A stretch of 64,000 nt of DNA. Source: Methyloversatilis thermotolerans. Lineage in GTDB: Bacteria > Pseudomonadota > Gammaproteobacteria > Burkholderiales > Rhodocyclaceae. The first letter of the stretch is position 1, and each line of letters starts with the position of its first letter. The stretch lies in contig NZ_KB889967.1 in NCBI RefSeq assembly GCF_000372885.1, positions 4,059,016 to 4,123,015 on the forward strand, in the 5' to 3' direction. Positions 42,109-54,400 of this stretch are shown here, one piece after another. The notes beneath the pieces were generated by a model. The model was not told where the DNA came from. It made no database searches and saw nothing but the letters and a program-made list of their open reading frames with translations. Made by a program: the position numbers and the translations under genes.

Positions 42109-43638
42109 ATGCAACTGAAGAAAATCGCACTCGCCGTCGCCGCCATGGCCACCGGTTTCGCCGCCCACGCTGCCGGCACCGTCAATATCGGTGGCGTGCC
42201 GCACAATGTCGTCTATCTGTCCGGCGCTTCCGCTCCCGACGCTTTCCTGGCCGACATCGCCGAAGGCATGCTGACCGGCGTGACCTACTACACCGCCAGC
42301 AATTACAAGGCCTACGCCGGTTCCGCATCCGGCGTGCCGGGCGTGACCAATGGCACCAAGGTGCTGTTCATCAAGCGTTCGGAAGGTGGTTCGGCCTTCG
42401 GTGTCGGCCCGGTCGCCCGTGCCCAGCGTGTGAAAACCATCGATGTGAACAACTGCACGTCCGGCGCCGGCACCAAGGCTTCGCCTTATAGCTGCAACAT
42501 CATGGGCACGCTGGATCCGGGCAGCCAGGGCTATGGCGAGGCGGGTGATGCTGCCAACGCCGGTCTGGTGCCCGATTTCGGCATTTCCGACGTCGAGCCG
42601 GCCATGTTCCAGGAGCCGTACAACACCGAGAGCGACACTGCTGCGCTGTCGTCGTCGGAAGTGAGTCGTCTGGCCGTGCTGCCGGTGAACCAGATCATGA
42701 TGGGTCTGGTCGCCACCAACAATGTGCCGGCGTCGACCTATCTGTCGCGTTCCACCTACGGCGCCATGCTGAATGGCCAGATCACCACCTGGGACCAGGT
42801 CGATCCGACGCTGGAAGGCGACGTGGTGGTGTGCCGCCGCGTCGAAGGTTCGGGCACCCAGACCTCGTACAACTGGTTCTTCGGCAACTTTCCGTGCGCC
42901 ACACAGGAAGGTGGCGCAGTTGCCCCGGCCCGCATGAGCGACAGCTACGGCTGGAAGGAAGGCGGTTCGGGCACCTCGGCCGACCCCTACATCATCAACC
43001 CGGCGTCCGGCTACACGGTGATCGAGAACTCGTCGTCCGGCAATGTGCGCAGCTGCATGAATGCCGCGCATGACGGCAGCGACTACACCTTCACCAGCTG
43101 GGATTCGGAAGACGGCGGCCCGCGCGTGTTCAAGGTCACCTTCTCCGAATCCGGTCCGATGAAGGCGGTCGGTGTGCTGTCGCTGGATTCCTACACCAGC
43201 GCCGCCTCGAATGACTTCAGCTTCCGTCATCTCGATGGCGCCGGCACCTATACCTACGACTCGGTGAGCAAGACGCTGTCGTCGTCGGCCGGTGCCACCG
43301 GCATCGCTCCGTCCAAGGCCAACCTGATCGATGGCAAGTATGACTTCGTGGTCGAACTGTCGTCGCAGTATCGCAATGTGGCGGTAACCAATGAGTTCGG
43401 CGATGCCGTCCCGGCGATCAGCGGTGTGCAGAAGGCCTTTGCCGACGAGTTCGTGAAGCGTGCCGGTTCTCCGCGTTATACCGGCAACCTTGGCAACACG
43501 GTTGCACCGGTATCCACGCCGGATGCCTACGCTTCGCTGCCCCAGTACTACGCGGGTACGGCTTCGTCCAATCTGTACGTGTCGAAGTTCACCCGTAACG
43601 CCAACACCTGCGCGCCGCTGCAGTTCCGCGGCAACTAA
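42109..43638 (+). CDS. Secreted protein with a PstS-like periplasmic-binding fold
   Basis: 509 residues with a signal peptide (MQLKKIALAVAAMATGFAAHAAG). 'VYLSGASAPDAFLADI' near the N-terminus, 'YGAMLNGQITTWDQVDPTL' and 'VVCRRVEGSGTQTSYNWFF' correspond to the phosphate-binding-like (PBP, PstS) superfamily. Six to eight cysteines occur, which hints at a disulfide-stabilised exoprotein. It lacks neighbouring pst permease genes, so it is not a classical phosphate transporter. A large insertion is present between 'PCATQ' and 'SCMNAAHDGSD'. Followed by two hairpins, the second a good terminator. Confidence 0.8.
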   Translation: MQLKKIALAVAAMATGFAAHAAGTVNIGGVPHNVVYLSGASAPDAFLADIAEGMLTGVTYYTASNYKAYAGSASGVPGVTNGTKVLFIKRSEGGSAFGVGPVARAQRVKTIDVNNCTSGAGTKASPYSCNIMGTLDPGSQGYGEAGDAANAGLVPDFGISDVEPAMFQEPYNTESDTAALSSSEVSRLAVLPVNQIMMGLVATNNVPASTYLSRSTYGAMLNGQITTWDQVDPTLEGDVVVCRRVEGSGTQTSYNWFFGNFPCATQEGGAVAPARMSDSYGWKEGGSGTSADPYIINPASGYTVIENSSSGNVRSCMNAAHDGSDYTFTSWDSEDGGPRVFKVTFSESGPMKAVGVLSLDSYTSAASNDFSFRHLDGAGTYTYDSVSKTLSSSAGATGIAPSKANLIDGKYDFVVELSSQYRNVAVTNEFGDAVPAISGVQKAFADEFVKRAGSPRYTGNLGNTVAPVSTPDAYASLPQYYAGTASSNLYVSKFTRNANTCAPLQFRGN

Positions 43639-43653
43639 GCAGTCGCACAGTCC

Positions 43654-43718
43654 GGCGGCCGCGCTTGCGTGGCCGCCGCAGTGACCCCGGCCCGCCGCAG
43701 GCGGGCCGTTTGTTTGTT
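43654..43718 (+). terminator. Two tandem hairpins ending in a T-rich tract
   Basis: First stem GGCGGCC...GGCCGCC (43654-43677, with an inner CGC-TT-GCG stem). Second stem CGGCCCGCC / GGCGGGCCG (43688-43708) followed by TTTGTTTGTT. This is a convincing rho-independent terminator after the PstS-like gene, so the tpsB gene may need its own promoter or read-through. Confidence 0.8.
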
Positions 43719-43752
43719 CGGGGCGATGAGCTCCACAGTCTTCAGGGCAGGC

Positions 43753-45360
43753 ATGTTCTTCAACCGCTTCCTTCCACATGTTCTGTGGGCCTGCGTGCTC
43801 ATGAGTGCCGGCATGGCCCGGGCACAGGGCGACACCGGACGATTCGACATCTACGAATTCGTGGTCGTGGGCAATACCGCGCTCGCGGACGAGATCATCG
43901 AACGCGCGGTCTATCCGCATCTCGGACCGGACCGTACGGCGAACGATGTCAATGCGGCCGCCACCGCACTGGAAAAAGCCTATCAGGACGCGGGATACAT
44001 GACGGTGGCGGTCGGCATACCGGAGCAGTCGACCGCGTCCGGTGTCATCACGCTCGAAGTGACTGAAGGTCGTGTCGAGCGCATGCGTGTGACGGGTGCC
44101 GAATACACCTTGCCCAGCCGCGTACGCGAGGCGACGCCGTCGCTGGCCGAAGGTTCGGTACCCAACTTCGCCGATGTCCAGGAGGAACTCGGTCGGGTGG
44201 GCCGCAACGCCGATCTGCGCGTGACGCCCCTGCTCCAGCCAGGGCGGGTTCCCGGATCGGTGAACGTGGAACTTCGTCTGGAGGACAAGTCGCCGTTGCA
44301 CGGTTCGCTGGAACTGAACAACAAGCGGAGCGCCGACACCGATGCGGGCCGTCTCGAAGCCAGCATCCGCTACGACAATCTCTGGCAGCGTCGCCATTCG
44401 ATTGGCCTCACCTATTTCTCGAGCCCGCGCAACCGCGACGAGGTGGAAGTGTTCGGGCTGAATTACGCCGCTCCGCTCGGCCCGGGGATTCTTGCCGCGT
44501 TCTACGCTCGATCGAACAGCAATATTCCCACCCAGTTCGATACCGCCTCGCTGGGCCGCGGTGATACCTATGGTGCCCGCTACGTGCTGCCGCTGCCCGA
44601 CCGCAACCGCGGATTCTTCCATTCCATCAGTTTCGGTCTGGACTACAAGGACAACGATCAGGATACGGTGGGCATTGCCGGTACCTCGTTCAGCATCAGC
44701 CAGCCGGTGCGCTACTGGGTCATGTCGGCCCAGTACGGGCTCACCTTGCCTTTCGAGTCCGGCGCGCGCCTGCGCTTCGGCGCAACGGCTGCTGCGGGCA
44801 GCACTGCCATGAACGAGCGCTACATCGACTGCAACGGTTTCAGGGTGGAGCAGTTTGCTTGCCGCCGCGATGGTGCGACACCTGGTTTCTTCGTCGGCCG
44901 CTTCGAGCTGGAGGGGCGCTATCCCATGGGCGGTGGCTGGGTGGCCAGCGCGCGTGGCGATCTTCAGCGCGCCAACCAGCCGCTCATCAACAGCGAGCAG
45001 TTCTCGGCGGGCGGTTCTGATTCGGTTCGTGGCTACCTCGAGTCCGAGCGACTGGGCGACGAAGGCGAACGCGTACGGCTGGAACTCGCCACGCCCGGCC
45101 GCCTGTTCTTTGATGACGCGATCGGCCTGGCGGGCGTGCTCTTCTATGACTGGGCGGGATTGCACATCAAGCGGGCCTTCACCGGACAGGATTCTCGTGC
45201 CTCGCTGGAGAGCGCCGGTCTTGGCTTGCGTCTGGTTTCGCCCCGCGGGCTGAGCTTGCATGCCGACTGGGCCTATGCGCTGCGCGATGGTGCGACGGGC
45301 AATGGACGTACGCGCCAGGGCGACCAGCGTCTTTTGCTCAAGCTCGCGTATGAATTCTGA
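43753..45360 (+). CDS. Two-partner secretion outer-membrane transporter (TpsB; ShlB/FhaC/HecB family)
   Basis: 535 residues from the ATG at 43753, preceded by AGGGCAGG; an ATG at 43726 adds nine residues. Signal peptide to ARAQ. POTRA domains (about 30-180; 'FDIYEFVVVGNTALADEIIERAVYPHLG') precede a 16-strand barrel. The FhaC-type motif 'GGSDSVRGYLESE' (loop 6, VRGY) is present near residue 430, and the protein ends in 'LLKLAYEF' with a terminal Phe. It exports the TpsA encoded downstream across the outer membrane. TpsB proteins normally need no energy input from TonB. Confidence 0.92.
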   Translation: MFFNRFLPHVLWACVLMSAGMARAQGDTGRFDIYEFVVVGNTALADEIIERAVYPHLGPDRTANDVNAAATALEKAYQDAGYMTVAVGIPEQSTASGVITLEVTEGRVERMRVTGAEYTLPSRVREATPSLAEGSVPNFADVQEELGRVGRNADLRVTPLLQPGRVPGSVNVELRLEDKSPLHGSLELNNKRSADTDAGRLEASIRYDNLWQRRHSIGLTYFSSPRNRDEVEVFGLNYAAPLGPGILAAFYARSNSNIPTQFDTASLGRGDTYGARYVLPLPDRNRGFFHSISFGLDYKDNDQDTVGIAGTSFSISQPVRYWVMSAQYGLTLPFESGARLRFGATAAAGSTAMNERYIDCNGFRVEQFACRRDGATPGFFVGRFELEGRYPMGGGWVASARGDLQRANQPLINSEQFSAGGSDSVRGYLESERLGDEGERVRLELATPGRLFFDDAIGLAGVLFYDWAGLHIKRAFTGQDSRASLESAGLGLRLVSPRGLSLHADWAYALRDGATGNGRTRQGDQRLLLKLAYEF

Positions 45361-45480
45361 GGCGAGCTACCGCAGCCTGAACGTTGCAACACGTTTCCTG
45401 AGCGGGGCTTTCACCTTCACGTCACGGCGGACCGACATCCTTTCGCCGTAGAGCCCGCATTGACGGGTGCAGGAGTTGCC

Positions 45481-48400
45481 ATGAACCGAAATCGTTATCG
45501 ACTGCTGTTCAATGAACTGACTGCGAGCTGGGTCGCGGTGCCCGAAACGGCATCGACCCGTGGCAAGCGCAGCAGCCCGCGCAGGCGGCTTGCGTCGATT
45601 GCCGGCGCCCTCGCTGCCGCCTTCTCGCCCGCGCTGCACGCAGCGGGCGAATTGCCTGTCGCCGCGCAGAACTTCGTGGACTCGCGTTTGCCGGGAACCG
45701 CTACCGTGACGCAGTCGGCGAACAATATGGTGGTCCACCAGACAGGCAATGCCGTCATGCTGAACTGGCAGAGCTTCAGCATAGGCAAGGGCAATTCGGT
45801 GCACTTCGACCAGGCCAGCAGTTCGATGCGGGCCATCAATGTCGTGGTGCCGGGTGGCCCGCGCAGCGAAATCGATGGCTCTCTCACCGCCAAGGGCCAG
45901 GTGTTCATCTTCAATCAGGCCGGTATCCTGTTCGGTGCGAACGCTCAGGTCGACGTAGGCGGTCTGGTGGGCTCCACGCTCAAGCTGAATGACAAGCTGT
46001 TCGAACAGGCTCTCAGCTCGCTGGGTGTTGATGACCAGGGCAGACCGATCGCGGCGCTCTCTCTCTACGACGACGCCGATCGCTCAGGATTGGCCACCGG
46101 CGACATCACGGTGGCACACGGCGCGCGCATCGTGGCGGCGAAGAACGGCCGCGTGCTGCTGGCGGCGCCCAACGTCACCAATGGTGGCCGGATCGAGGCG
46201 GAAGAGGGTCAGGTGGTGCTGGCTGCGGGCGAAAAAGTGTATATCGCCGATCCGCTGGACAGTCGCCTGCGCGGCTTCCTGGTCGAGGTGGACAATGGCG
46301 GCAAGGTGAGCACCGAAGCGGCCAGCGAAATGCTCGCCGATCGCGGCAACATCACTCTTGTCGGGTTGAATATCCGCCATGCCGGCGCTGCCCGCGCGAC
46401 CACATCGGTCACCTTGAACGGGTCCATCTACCTGAAGGCGCGTGACACCGTCGAGTCGCGCTCATCGGACGAAATGTTCCCGGACGCGGAGGCGCTGGAG
46501 GATGGCGAGACCGTTCCCGTCGGTACACGTACCGGCAGGATAGAGCTGGCTGCGGGCAGCGTGATCGACATCAGCCCGGACAGCGATACCCGCGACAGCG
46601 TGGTGCGTGACGACGTGCTCTTCCGCGCCTCCGAGGTGAACCTCTATGGTCGCCAGATCGTGCTCGAGGACGCCCCGGAAGGGCAGGCGGGGGCGAGCAT
46701 ACATGCGCCTTCGGCGACCTTGCGCATGACGGCCCATCGTGACCGCAACGGCGACAGCAACCCGGGTGTGACCCCATCCGTTTACCTCGGCAAGGGCAGC
46801 TCGATAGATCTGTCCGGGGTGGATGCAGTGGTCGACGCGGATCACGAAATCGTGCGCGTCGAACTGCGTGGAGATGAAGTCAAGGACTCGCCGCTGCTGC
46901 GCGACGAAGCCTATGGCAAAGCCTTGTTCGGTGAGGAACTGTGGGTTGATACGCGCAAGGGCACGCAACTGATCGATGTGTCCGGCTACACCGGAGGCAT
47001 AGAGCGCGCGATAGACGAGAAGAGCACGTCGGGCGGAAATTTCGTTGTCGTGTCGGACGGTGATTTCCGCGCCAGCAGCGACAGTGCGGTCGATCTGTCC
47101 GGCGGTACCGTCACCTACCGTGCCGGCACCGTAAACTACTCGCTGGTCAAGTCTGCGGACGGGCGCACGCAGGCGGTGGAGGACGCGCTTGCGGACCGTG
47201 TCTACACGAGTGCCGCCGACCGCACCCGCACCGTGGGAGAGATCGTCGAGGGTCGCAGCGCTGGAAGCATGAGCGTCACGGCGAACCGCATCGTGCTCGA
47301 CGGCAAGGTGACCGCAACGCGAACCGTGGGTGTGACACAAAGAGCACTCGCCTCGCGCTGGACCGGGCCCGGTGTCAGTGAAACGGTGGCTGCCCCGCAG
47401 GCTGGCAGGCTTCTGCTCACCTTGACCGATTCGGATGATCCGCAGGATGTCCGTTTCGTGGAGGCCGCGCCCGAGCGGCAGGTGACGGAAACGTCCGCCA
47501 TGCCTTCAGAACTGTTGCTGCGCAGTGATCTGTTCAGTGGCGGTATCGGTTCCTTCGAACTTTCCGGCGCGGGCCAGGTAACCTTGCCCGAAGATGTGAC
47601 CCTTACGCTCGGGCCCACGGCCCGCTACGACAGCGCGACGTCGAAGTGGGTGGATGGCAGCCGGTTCGCGATCAGTGCGACATCCATGGTCCTCGACGGC
47701 AAGATCAGGGCGGCTGGCGGCAATGTCGATCTGCGTACCGACGCCGACCACACCGGACTTGCGCTCGACCAGCGGAGCATCACGTTCGGTGCGCGATCGT
47801 CGATATCGACTGCCGGACAGTGGACCCGGGATGGCCGCACGCCTGCCGCATCGTATCTGGCCAGCAATGGGGGCAGTGTGGTGGTCGAGGCGTTCGGCGA
47901 TCTGCTGTTCCCGGTTGGTGCGGCGATCGATGTATCGGCAGGTGGCTGGCAGCGCGCAGACGGGTCCGTCGCGCTGGGCGACGCCGGCTCCCTCAGTCTG
48001 CTTGCCGGTTCCCGCATCACATCCGGTTCCGGCGTGGCCGGCGGTATCGGCGACTACTACGGCAACCTGACCTTGGGCGGCCGTTTGTCCGGCTACGCCG
48101 TGGTGTATGGAAGCAAGGTGGGAGGCAGCGGAAGCCTTACGCTGCGCAGTGCTGAGGTGCTCATCGACGGCCGCGATACCGCACTCGATCAGGGCGTGCT
48201 GCATCTGTCGCCGGACGTGTTCACCGGCAACGGATTCGATCGCATCGCGATCGAGGGTGGAAATGGCGTGACAGTGGGCAGCGAAGCGAGCGATCAGACT
48301 CTGGTTGTCTCACCGGTAGTACGTGCGCGCGAGCTGACCTCGCGGCCGGGCGGTTCACTCGATTCGTTTGACGAAGTCGCCGCGAACAGGGTGCTGTCGC

Positions 48401-51400
48401 GTGCCGAGCGGGATAGCGGTGCGTCACTCTCCTTCCTCGCGCTGTCCAATACCCGCGGCGACGTCACCATCCACCGCAACGCGCACATCGAGGTCGATGC
48501 CGGCGGTTCGATCACGCTCACGGGTAATCGCAGCGTGGATATGGATGGAAAGCTGGTGGCCAGGGGGGGCAGCGTCACCATCGATCAGGTAGTGCCCGGT
48601 AACAAGGACAGCGACGCTGGCGACAACTACACAGGCGCGGCCATCGTCATCGGCGAACACGCTGCCATCGATGTCTCGGGTACCTTCATTCAGACGCCCT
48701 ACCTCAACTTCACCGACGGCCAGGTACTCGATGGGGGGCGTATCACGATGGCGGCACGCCGTGGCTATCTGGAGGTCGAGCAGGGCGCCACATTGAATGC
48801 GGACGGTACGAGCGAGGTGCTGCGGCAGCGTATCGATGGCGGCACGGCGAATGTCCGCATCGACAGCAATGGCGGCGCCATCGATTTCAGTGCGCGCGAA
48901 GGGCTCATCGTCGAATTGCAGGAGACGGAAGGTTACCGCCCGATCTCGGCGCGCGCAGGCGGAGCCGGTGCCGTGGGTGGCGCATTGTCGGTACGACTGG
49001 ACCAGCAGGGCCAGAGCTGGCTACTGAAGGGCGGTAGCGTCGATGCCGCGCTGCTCGGGCCACGTGTGCTCGACATCACCCAGGCGCCCACCGGTGCCGG
49101 TTATGACTTCAGCTTGAGCGAGTCCGAATTCGCCACGCGTTATGCCGGTCGCGGCACCTTTTCGCTCAGCGCATTGAAATCGTCGGGCATCATCGATCTC
49201 GAACTCGCAGCGGTAGGTAACAGCAGTCATGGCAGCCTGCAGTTCGCAGGCGACGTTGATCAGAACGTCGCCGGACGTCTCACGCTGGATGCCGCGAATA
49301 TCGTCGGGCGAAATGGTGCGGACGTGAAGCTGGGCGCGTCGGTCATCGATTGGCGCAATGTCGGGGCGAGCCAGAAGAACCACGCGCAGGCTACTTCCGC
49401 CGCAATCGGTGACGGTACGCTCACCTTGCAGGCGGATCTGCTGTCGGTCAGTGGAAACCTCGCGGCAAGTGGCTTCTCCGCCGTTGCGTTGAGTGCTGCG
49501 GGCGATCTGCGTGCCAGCGCGGCACCCGCCTATTTCGCCGAGGGCGCGACCTTCGCGACCAGCGGCAATCTCACCCTGACAGCCGCCCAGGTCTATCCCA
49601 CCACCGCGTCGAAGTACGCGTTCGAGATCCAGAACAATGAACGGGGCGTGCTCACGGTCCAGCACTCCGGCGCCACGCCGGGCATGGTCTATTCCGCGCT
49701 CGGCGAGCTGACGCTCGCAGCACCGACCATCATCCAGTCGGGTCGTGTCGTCGCACCCTTCGGAACCTTGAACCTGCTGTCGCAGAACATCGTTCGTACC
49801 TCCAGCGTCATGTCGTCGGCCGTGCGCAGTCAGGCGGTGGATGGTCTGGTCCAGCTTTCAGCCGGCAGCCTCACTTCGGTATCCGCGTCCGGCCTGCTCC
49901 TCCCTTACGGCCAGACTACCTTGAGCGGCAAGGAATGGGTCTATCTGATTACGGGTGCCGAGCCGATCGACCTCGGCGGAACGCCGCAGCCGACGATACT
50001 GATCAATGCCGACAACCAGAACATCGAAGGTGCCAGCGGTGACAAGGCGGCTGCACGCGTCGATCTGTCCGGCGGCGGCGACCTGCAGGCATGGGAATGG
50101 ATACCGGGCACGGGTGGGTCAAAGGACGTGCTTTCCGCAGCGGAAACGACGGATACCTACGCGATCATCCCGTCTCTGGGCAGCGGATGGGCGCCCTACG
50201 ATGCGGCCATCTATTCCGAGGATGCCAACGGTCTCCGGGCGGGCGACGCGATCACCCTGCTCGGAGGCATCGACGGCGTTCCGGCGGGCACCTACACATT
50301 GCTGCCTGCCCGCTATGCACTCCTTCCTGGCGCTTTTCTAGTACGCGTGTCGCGTGACGATCAGAGTGTGGTTGCCGGGCGCACCGTGGTGAACAACGAC
50401 GGGTCGCGCCTGGTTGCGGCTCGCGATGCACGTGTGCTGTCCGGCGGCGTGCAGGCGACAGGCGGCAAGACCTACGTCGCGCAGCTCTACAGTTCGGAGC
50501 AGGTGGGCAGTCTAGCCGAGTACCTGCGTTCCGGTACCGGTGATGTGTTCGACGACGGACGCTCGACGGACGATGCGGGCCGGCTTTCACTGCAGGTGGG
50601 CAAGGCGCTCAACCTGGCGGGTGAGCTGAATACCACCCATGCTGCAACCGCGCGTGGCGCGCAGGTCGATATCACGGCACAGTCGCTCGCCGTGATCGGT
50701 GCTGGCGCTTCGGTGGATGATGGGGAAGTCGCCATCAGCGTGAGCCAGCTCAATGCGCTGAATGCGGAAAGCCTGGTGCTTGGAGGCACGCGCAGCGGAC
50801 GCGACGAGAGCAGTGGCGTCACCGTGCTCGACACGCGTGCTGCCGATGACCAGGGACTGTCGCTTTACAGCGCGTCCACCGTGCGCGTCGATACCGCAGG
50901 CGACACGCTCTCGGCACCTGACATCGTGATCGTCGCGCGTGACAGTGTGCAGATCGATGCCGGCAGCAGGATATCGGCTGAAGGTGACTCTTCACCGGAG
51001 GTGCTGCGTATTGCGGGCAGCGGTGCGGACGCCGACGGAGCCATGCTGCGTGTCAGCAGTGGCGACATTGCGCTGGCGCAGCGCGACGCACCCACAGCCC
51101 AGCGCGGAGTGCTGGATCTGGGAACGGGTTCGGTTCTTTCCGGCAAGTCGGTCGTCCTCGACAGCACCAAGGAAACGATCAACCGCGGCGTGATCGTCAA
51201 GCTGGCTGAAGGCGAAGGGTCGCTTGCGCTGACCGGGTCGACCATCAGCGTCGGTGAGGTACCTGCGGCGACCAGTGGTCTTGTATTCGACAATGCGGCG
51301 CTTGCGGCGCTGGGAGATCCGGCTCATCTCACGCTCAAGTCCTACGGCGCCTTGAATCTTTACGGCGAGGTTACGCTGGGATCCTCCGCATTGAAGACGC

Positions 51401-54400
51401 TCACGATCGATGCAGCAGGCGTGGGCGGCTACGGGAATGACTCGGCCGTGCAGCAGGTGCGTGCCGGCGAGGTGGTGCTGACCAACTCCAATCCATCCGC
51501 CACCGGGGATGCGGCGTTCGGAAATACGGGCCACGGTACGCTCCAGGTGTCAGCGCAGTCACTGGTGTTCGGTGACACGCCATCGGCCGACGACAAGACG
51601 GATGGCTTTGCCATAAGGGGCTACGACCAAGTCCGGTTGGAGGCTTCGGGCGCACTCATGCTGCGAGGTGGTGGACAGTTCGACATGGCCGGCGCCGATG
51701 TGGTTGTCGACACGCCGCGCATCGGTACGGCATCGGGTGCGGACGTGGCGCTGGTCACTACGGGTGAAGTCCGGATGTCGGGTCACGGCGGCTCGACCTC
51801 TTCCGCCGGTGTGGGCGGAACCTTCAAGCTGGAAGCCGGCCGCATTGCCATGGATACGCTGATCGACATGGCGTCGGGTCGCGTGGAACTGAGCGCCCAG
51901 GACGGTGTTTCCGTGAGTGGCTCAATAATCGCCGCGGGCGTTGCCAAGGACTATCTGGGCAAGACAGTCACCACGCCGGGAGGTAGCGTGCTTCTGAACA
52001 GCACGCGCGGCGATGTGACGATCGCTGATGGCGCACTGATCGACGTTTCCGCGGGTGCGGCGGACGGGGACGCGGGATCGGTGACGCTTTCGGCTGCACA
52101 GGGACAGGTCGTGGTCGCGGACGGAACGCTGAGGGCCGAAGCCTCCGGTGGTGGCGCAGGTGGCGAGTTCTCGGTGGACGTGGGTCATGTCGATAGTCTG
52201 GATGCGCTGGTGTCCGTCAGCGGGGACTTCACCCGCAGGTGGGCTGCTCGTGTGCGCAATGGCGATACGCGTGTCAGCGCTGACATCAAGGCATCCGAAA
52301 TCGTGATCGGGACGGATGCGGGATCCCTCACCATCCAGGGCCACCTTGATGCGTCGGGCAGCGAGCAGGGCGGTCGTATCGAGCTTGCAGCCAGGCGCGC
52401 CGATGATTACGCCGGAGGCAGCACCGGGGCGGGTGATCTGGTGCTGGCCTCTACGGCTAGGCTCGATGCGCGAGCCAACACGTGGGTGGCCACGGCCGAA
52501 GGAACCGCGGGTGAGGGGGGTACGGTGGTCCTGGAAGCGAGCCCATCGGCGGCCGGCGGCGAGAGCGGCACCGCGATGGGCGGGACGATACGCGTCGAGG
52601 AGGGTGCCTCGATCGATGTCGGCACGACGTCACGCACGGTGAATGGTGCAGAGATCGCGAGTGCTGCCCGCAGTGGCGAGGTGACCTTCCGTGGCGAAAG
52701 GCTCGGCAACAGCTCAGTATCCATCGAAGGCGATCTGGGTCGTGCCGTGAGCGGTGCGCGCAATCTGTTCATCGAAGGTACCCGCGTCTATTCAGGCAGC
52801 ACGCTCGACATGGCAACCGCGCATGCCGACTCGACCGCATTCATGACGGAAGCCAATGTCGCTGCGATCCGCGCAGCACTGGGTCTTCCCGCCGCGAATG
52901 CGGCCACCGGCATGCAGGTACACGTGAGGCCGCATGTCGAGTTCCGAGCCGACGGCGATTTCACGATATCGGAGACGGATCTTGCCAGCCGGACCTACCT
53001 GGGCGGTACCGAGGCCGGCACACTGACGGTTCGAGCGGCAGGGAACCTCAATGTAAATGGCACGCTGAGCGACGGCTTCGGTCGTCTCACGGCGAGCAGC
53101 CAGACCATCGTGCTCGGCGCGCTCACCAGTTCCGGCGTGACGGCAAGCCGTTACGCTCTTGGCACGCGCGACACGGCATGGTCGTTCCGGCTGGCATCCG
53201 GTGCGGACACCTCGGCGTCGAACGCGCTGGCACTTCAGTCGCTTGCCAGCCTCGAAGCGGCCGATGCGGGCGATCTGCTGGTGAAAACGGGCGCACAGAT
53301 ACGCACCGGTGCCGGCAGCATCGAAGTGGCCGCTGGCCGCGATCTGACGCTGGAAGGCGCGAAATCGGCGATATTCACTGCGGGCTACCAGGACACCCGG
53401 GGCAGCGCGTTCGAGAACGCGACCATCATCAACGTCGGTGGCACCGGCGCGCGCAGGGCGGAGTATGCAACCAACGGTGGCGATGTGAGCATTGCCGCAC
53501 AGCGCGATATTTCTGCGCCCGCCTCTTCGCAGACCGTGGGCAACTGGCTGTTCCGGCATGGTGAAGTGAACGACGATGGCACGTTGAAGAGCGGTAGCGC
53601 GACTACGCTTCGCAATCCCACCTGGTATGCGCGAATCGATTTGTTCGACCAGGGGGTCGCCACGTTCGGAGGTGGCGACATCACCGTGAGGGCGGGTGCG
53701 GACATCTCGAATCTCGGCGTATCGACCGCGACCAGCGGGCGTCTTTTCGGAGAGGCCGGCAGCAAGGCGGACAGCACAAACCTGAAGGTGCTCGGCGGCG
53801 GCAATATCGATGTCCGGGCGGGGGGCGACATTTCCAGTGCGAGCTTCTATGTCGACCGCGGGACACTGCTCGCCCAGGCTGGTGGCGCTTTTGGCAGCGC
53901 AAGCGGCAACGGTGCGGGCAGCGTGCTGGTGCTTGGCGATGCCAGCGCGATGTTGCGTGCTGCAGGAAGCATCAGCGTGGAGACGGTGACTTCTGCAACC
54001 ATGGTGGAGCAACTTGCCGCCTCGAGCGGATCAAACCGGGAGTCCTACTTCGTGAGCTATGGCGCCGACAATCGGGTCGACATCATCAGCTATGGCGGCT
54101 CCGTGCTGCTCGGGAACAGCAAGAATCCGTTGCAGGAGACCACCGACCTCTCGACGCTCGATCTCTGGGCGGGTGACCGCGTGCTACTTCCAGCATCGCT
54201 CAACCTGGTAGCCTTGGGTGGTGACGTACAGGTCGCCAATGGCATGGTGCTCATGCCTGCGACCTACAACGATCTGTTGCTCGCGGCCCGCGGTAATGTG
54301 TTGCTGGCGACAACCGGAGGTGGCACGAGCCAGATCAAGATCGCCGACAATGCCTTGTCCAGCCTGCCGACGGTGGTCAATCCGGCCGTCCTGGGGGATT

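Noticed and set aside
42109..43638. Classical phosphate-uptake PstS
   Set aside because: No pstC, pstA, pstB or phoU is nearby, and the protein is longer (509 versus about 340), with extra cysteines and an insertion.
41176..45261. 1,361-residue minus-strand reading frame opposite the PEP-CTERM to TpsB genes
   Set aside because: The plus strand carries recognised proteins with signal peptides and known motifs; the antisense frame shows only composition-driven residues.
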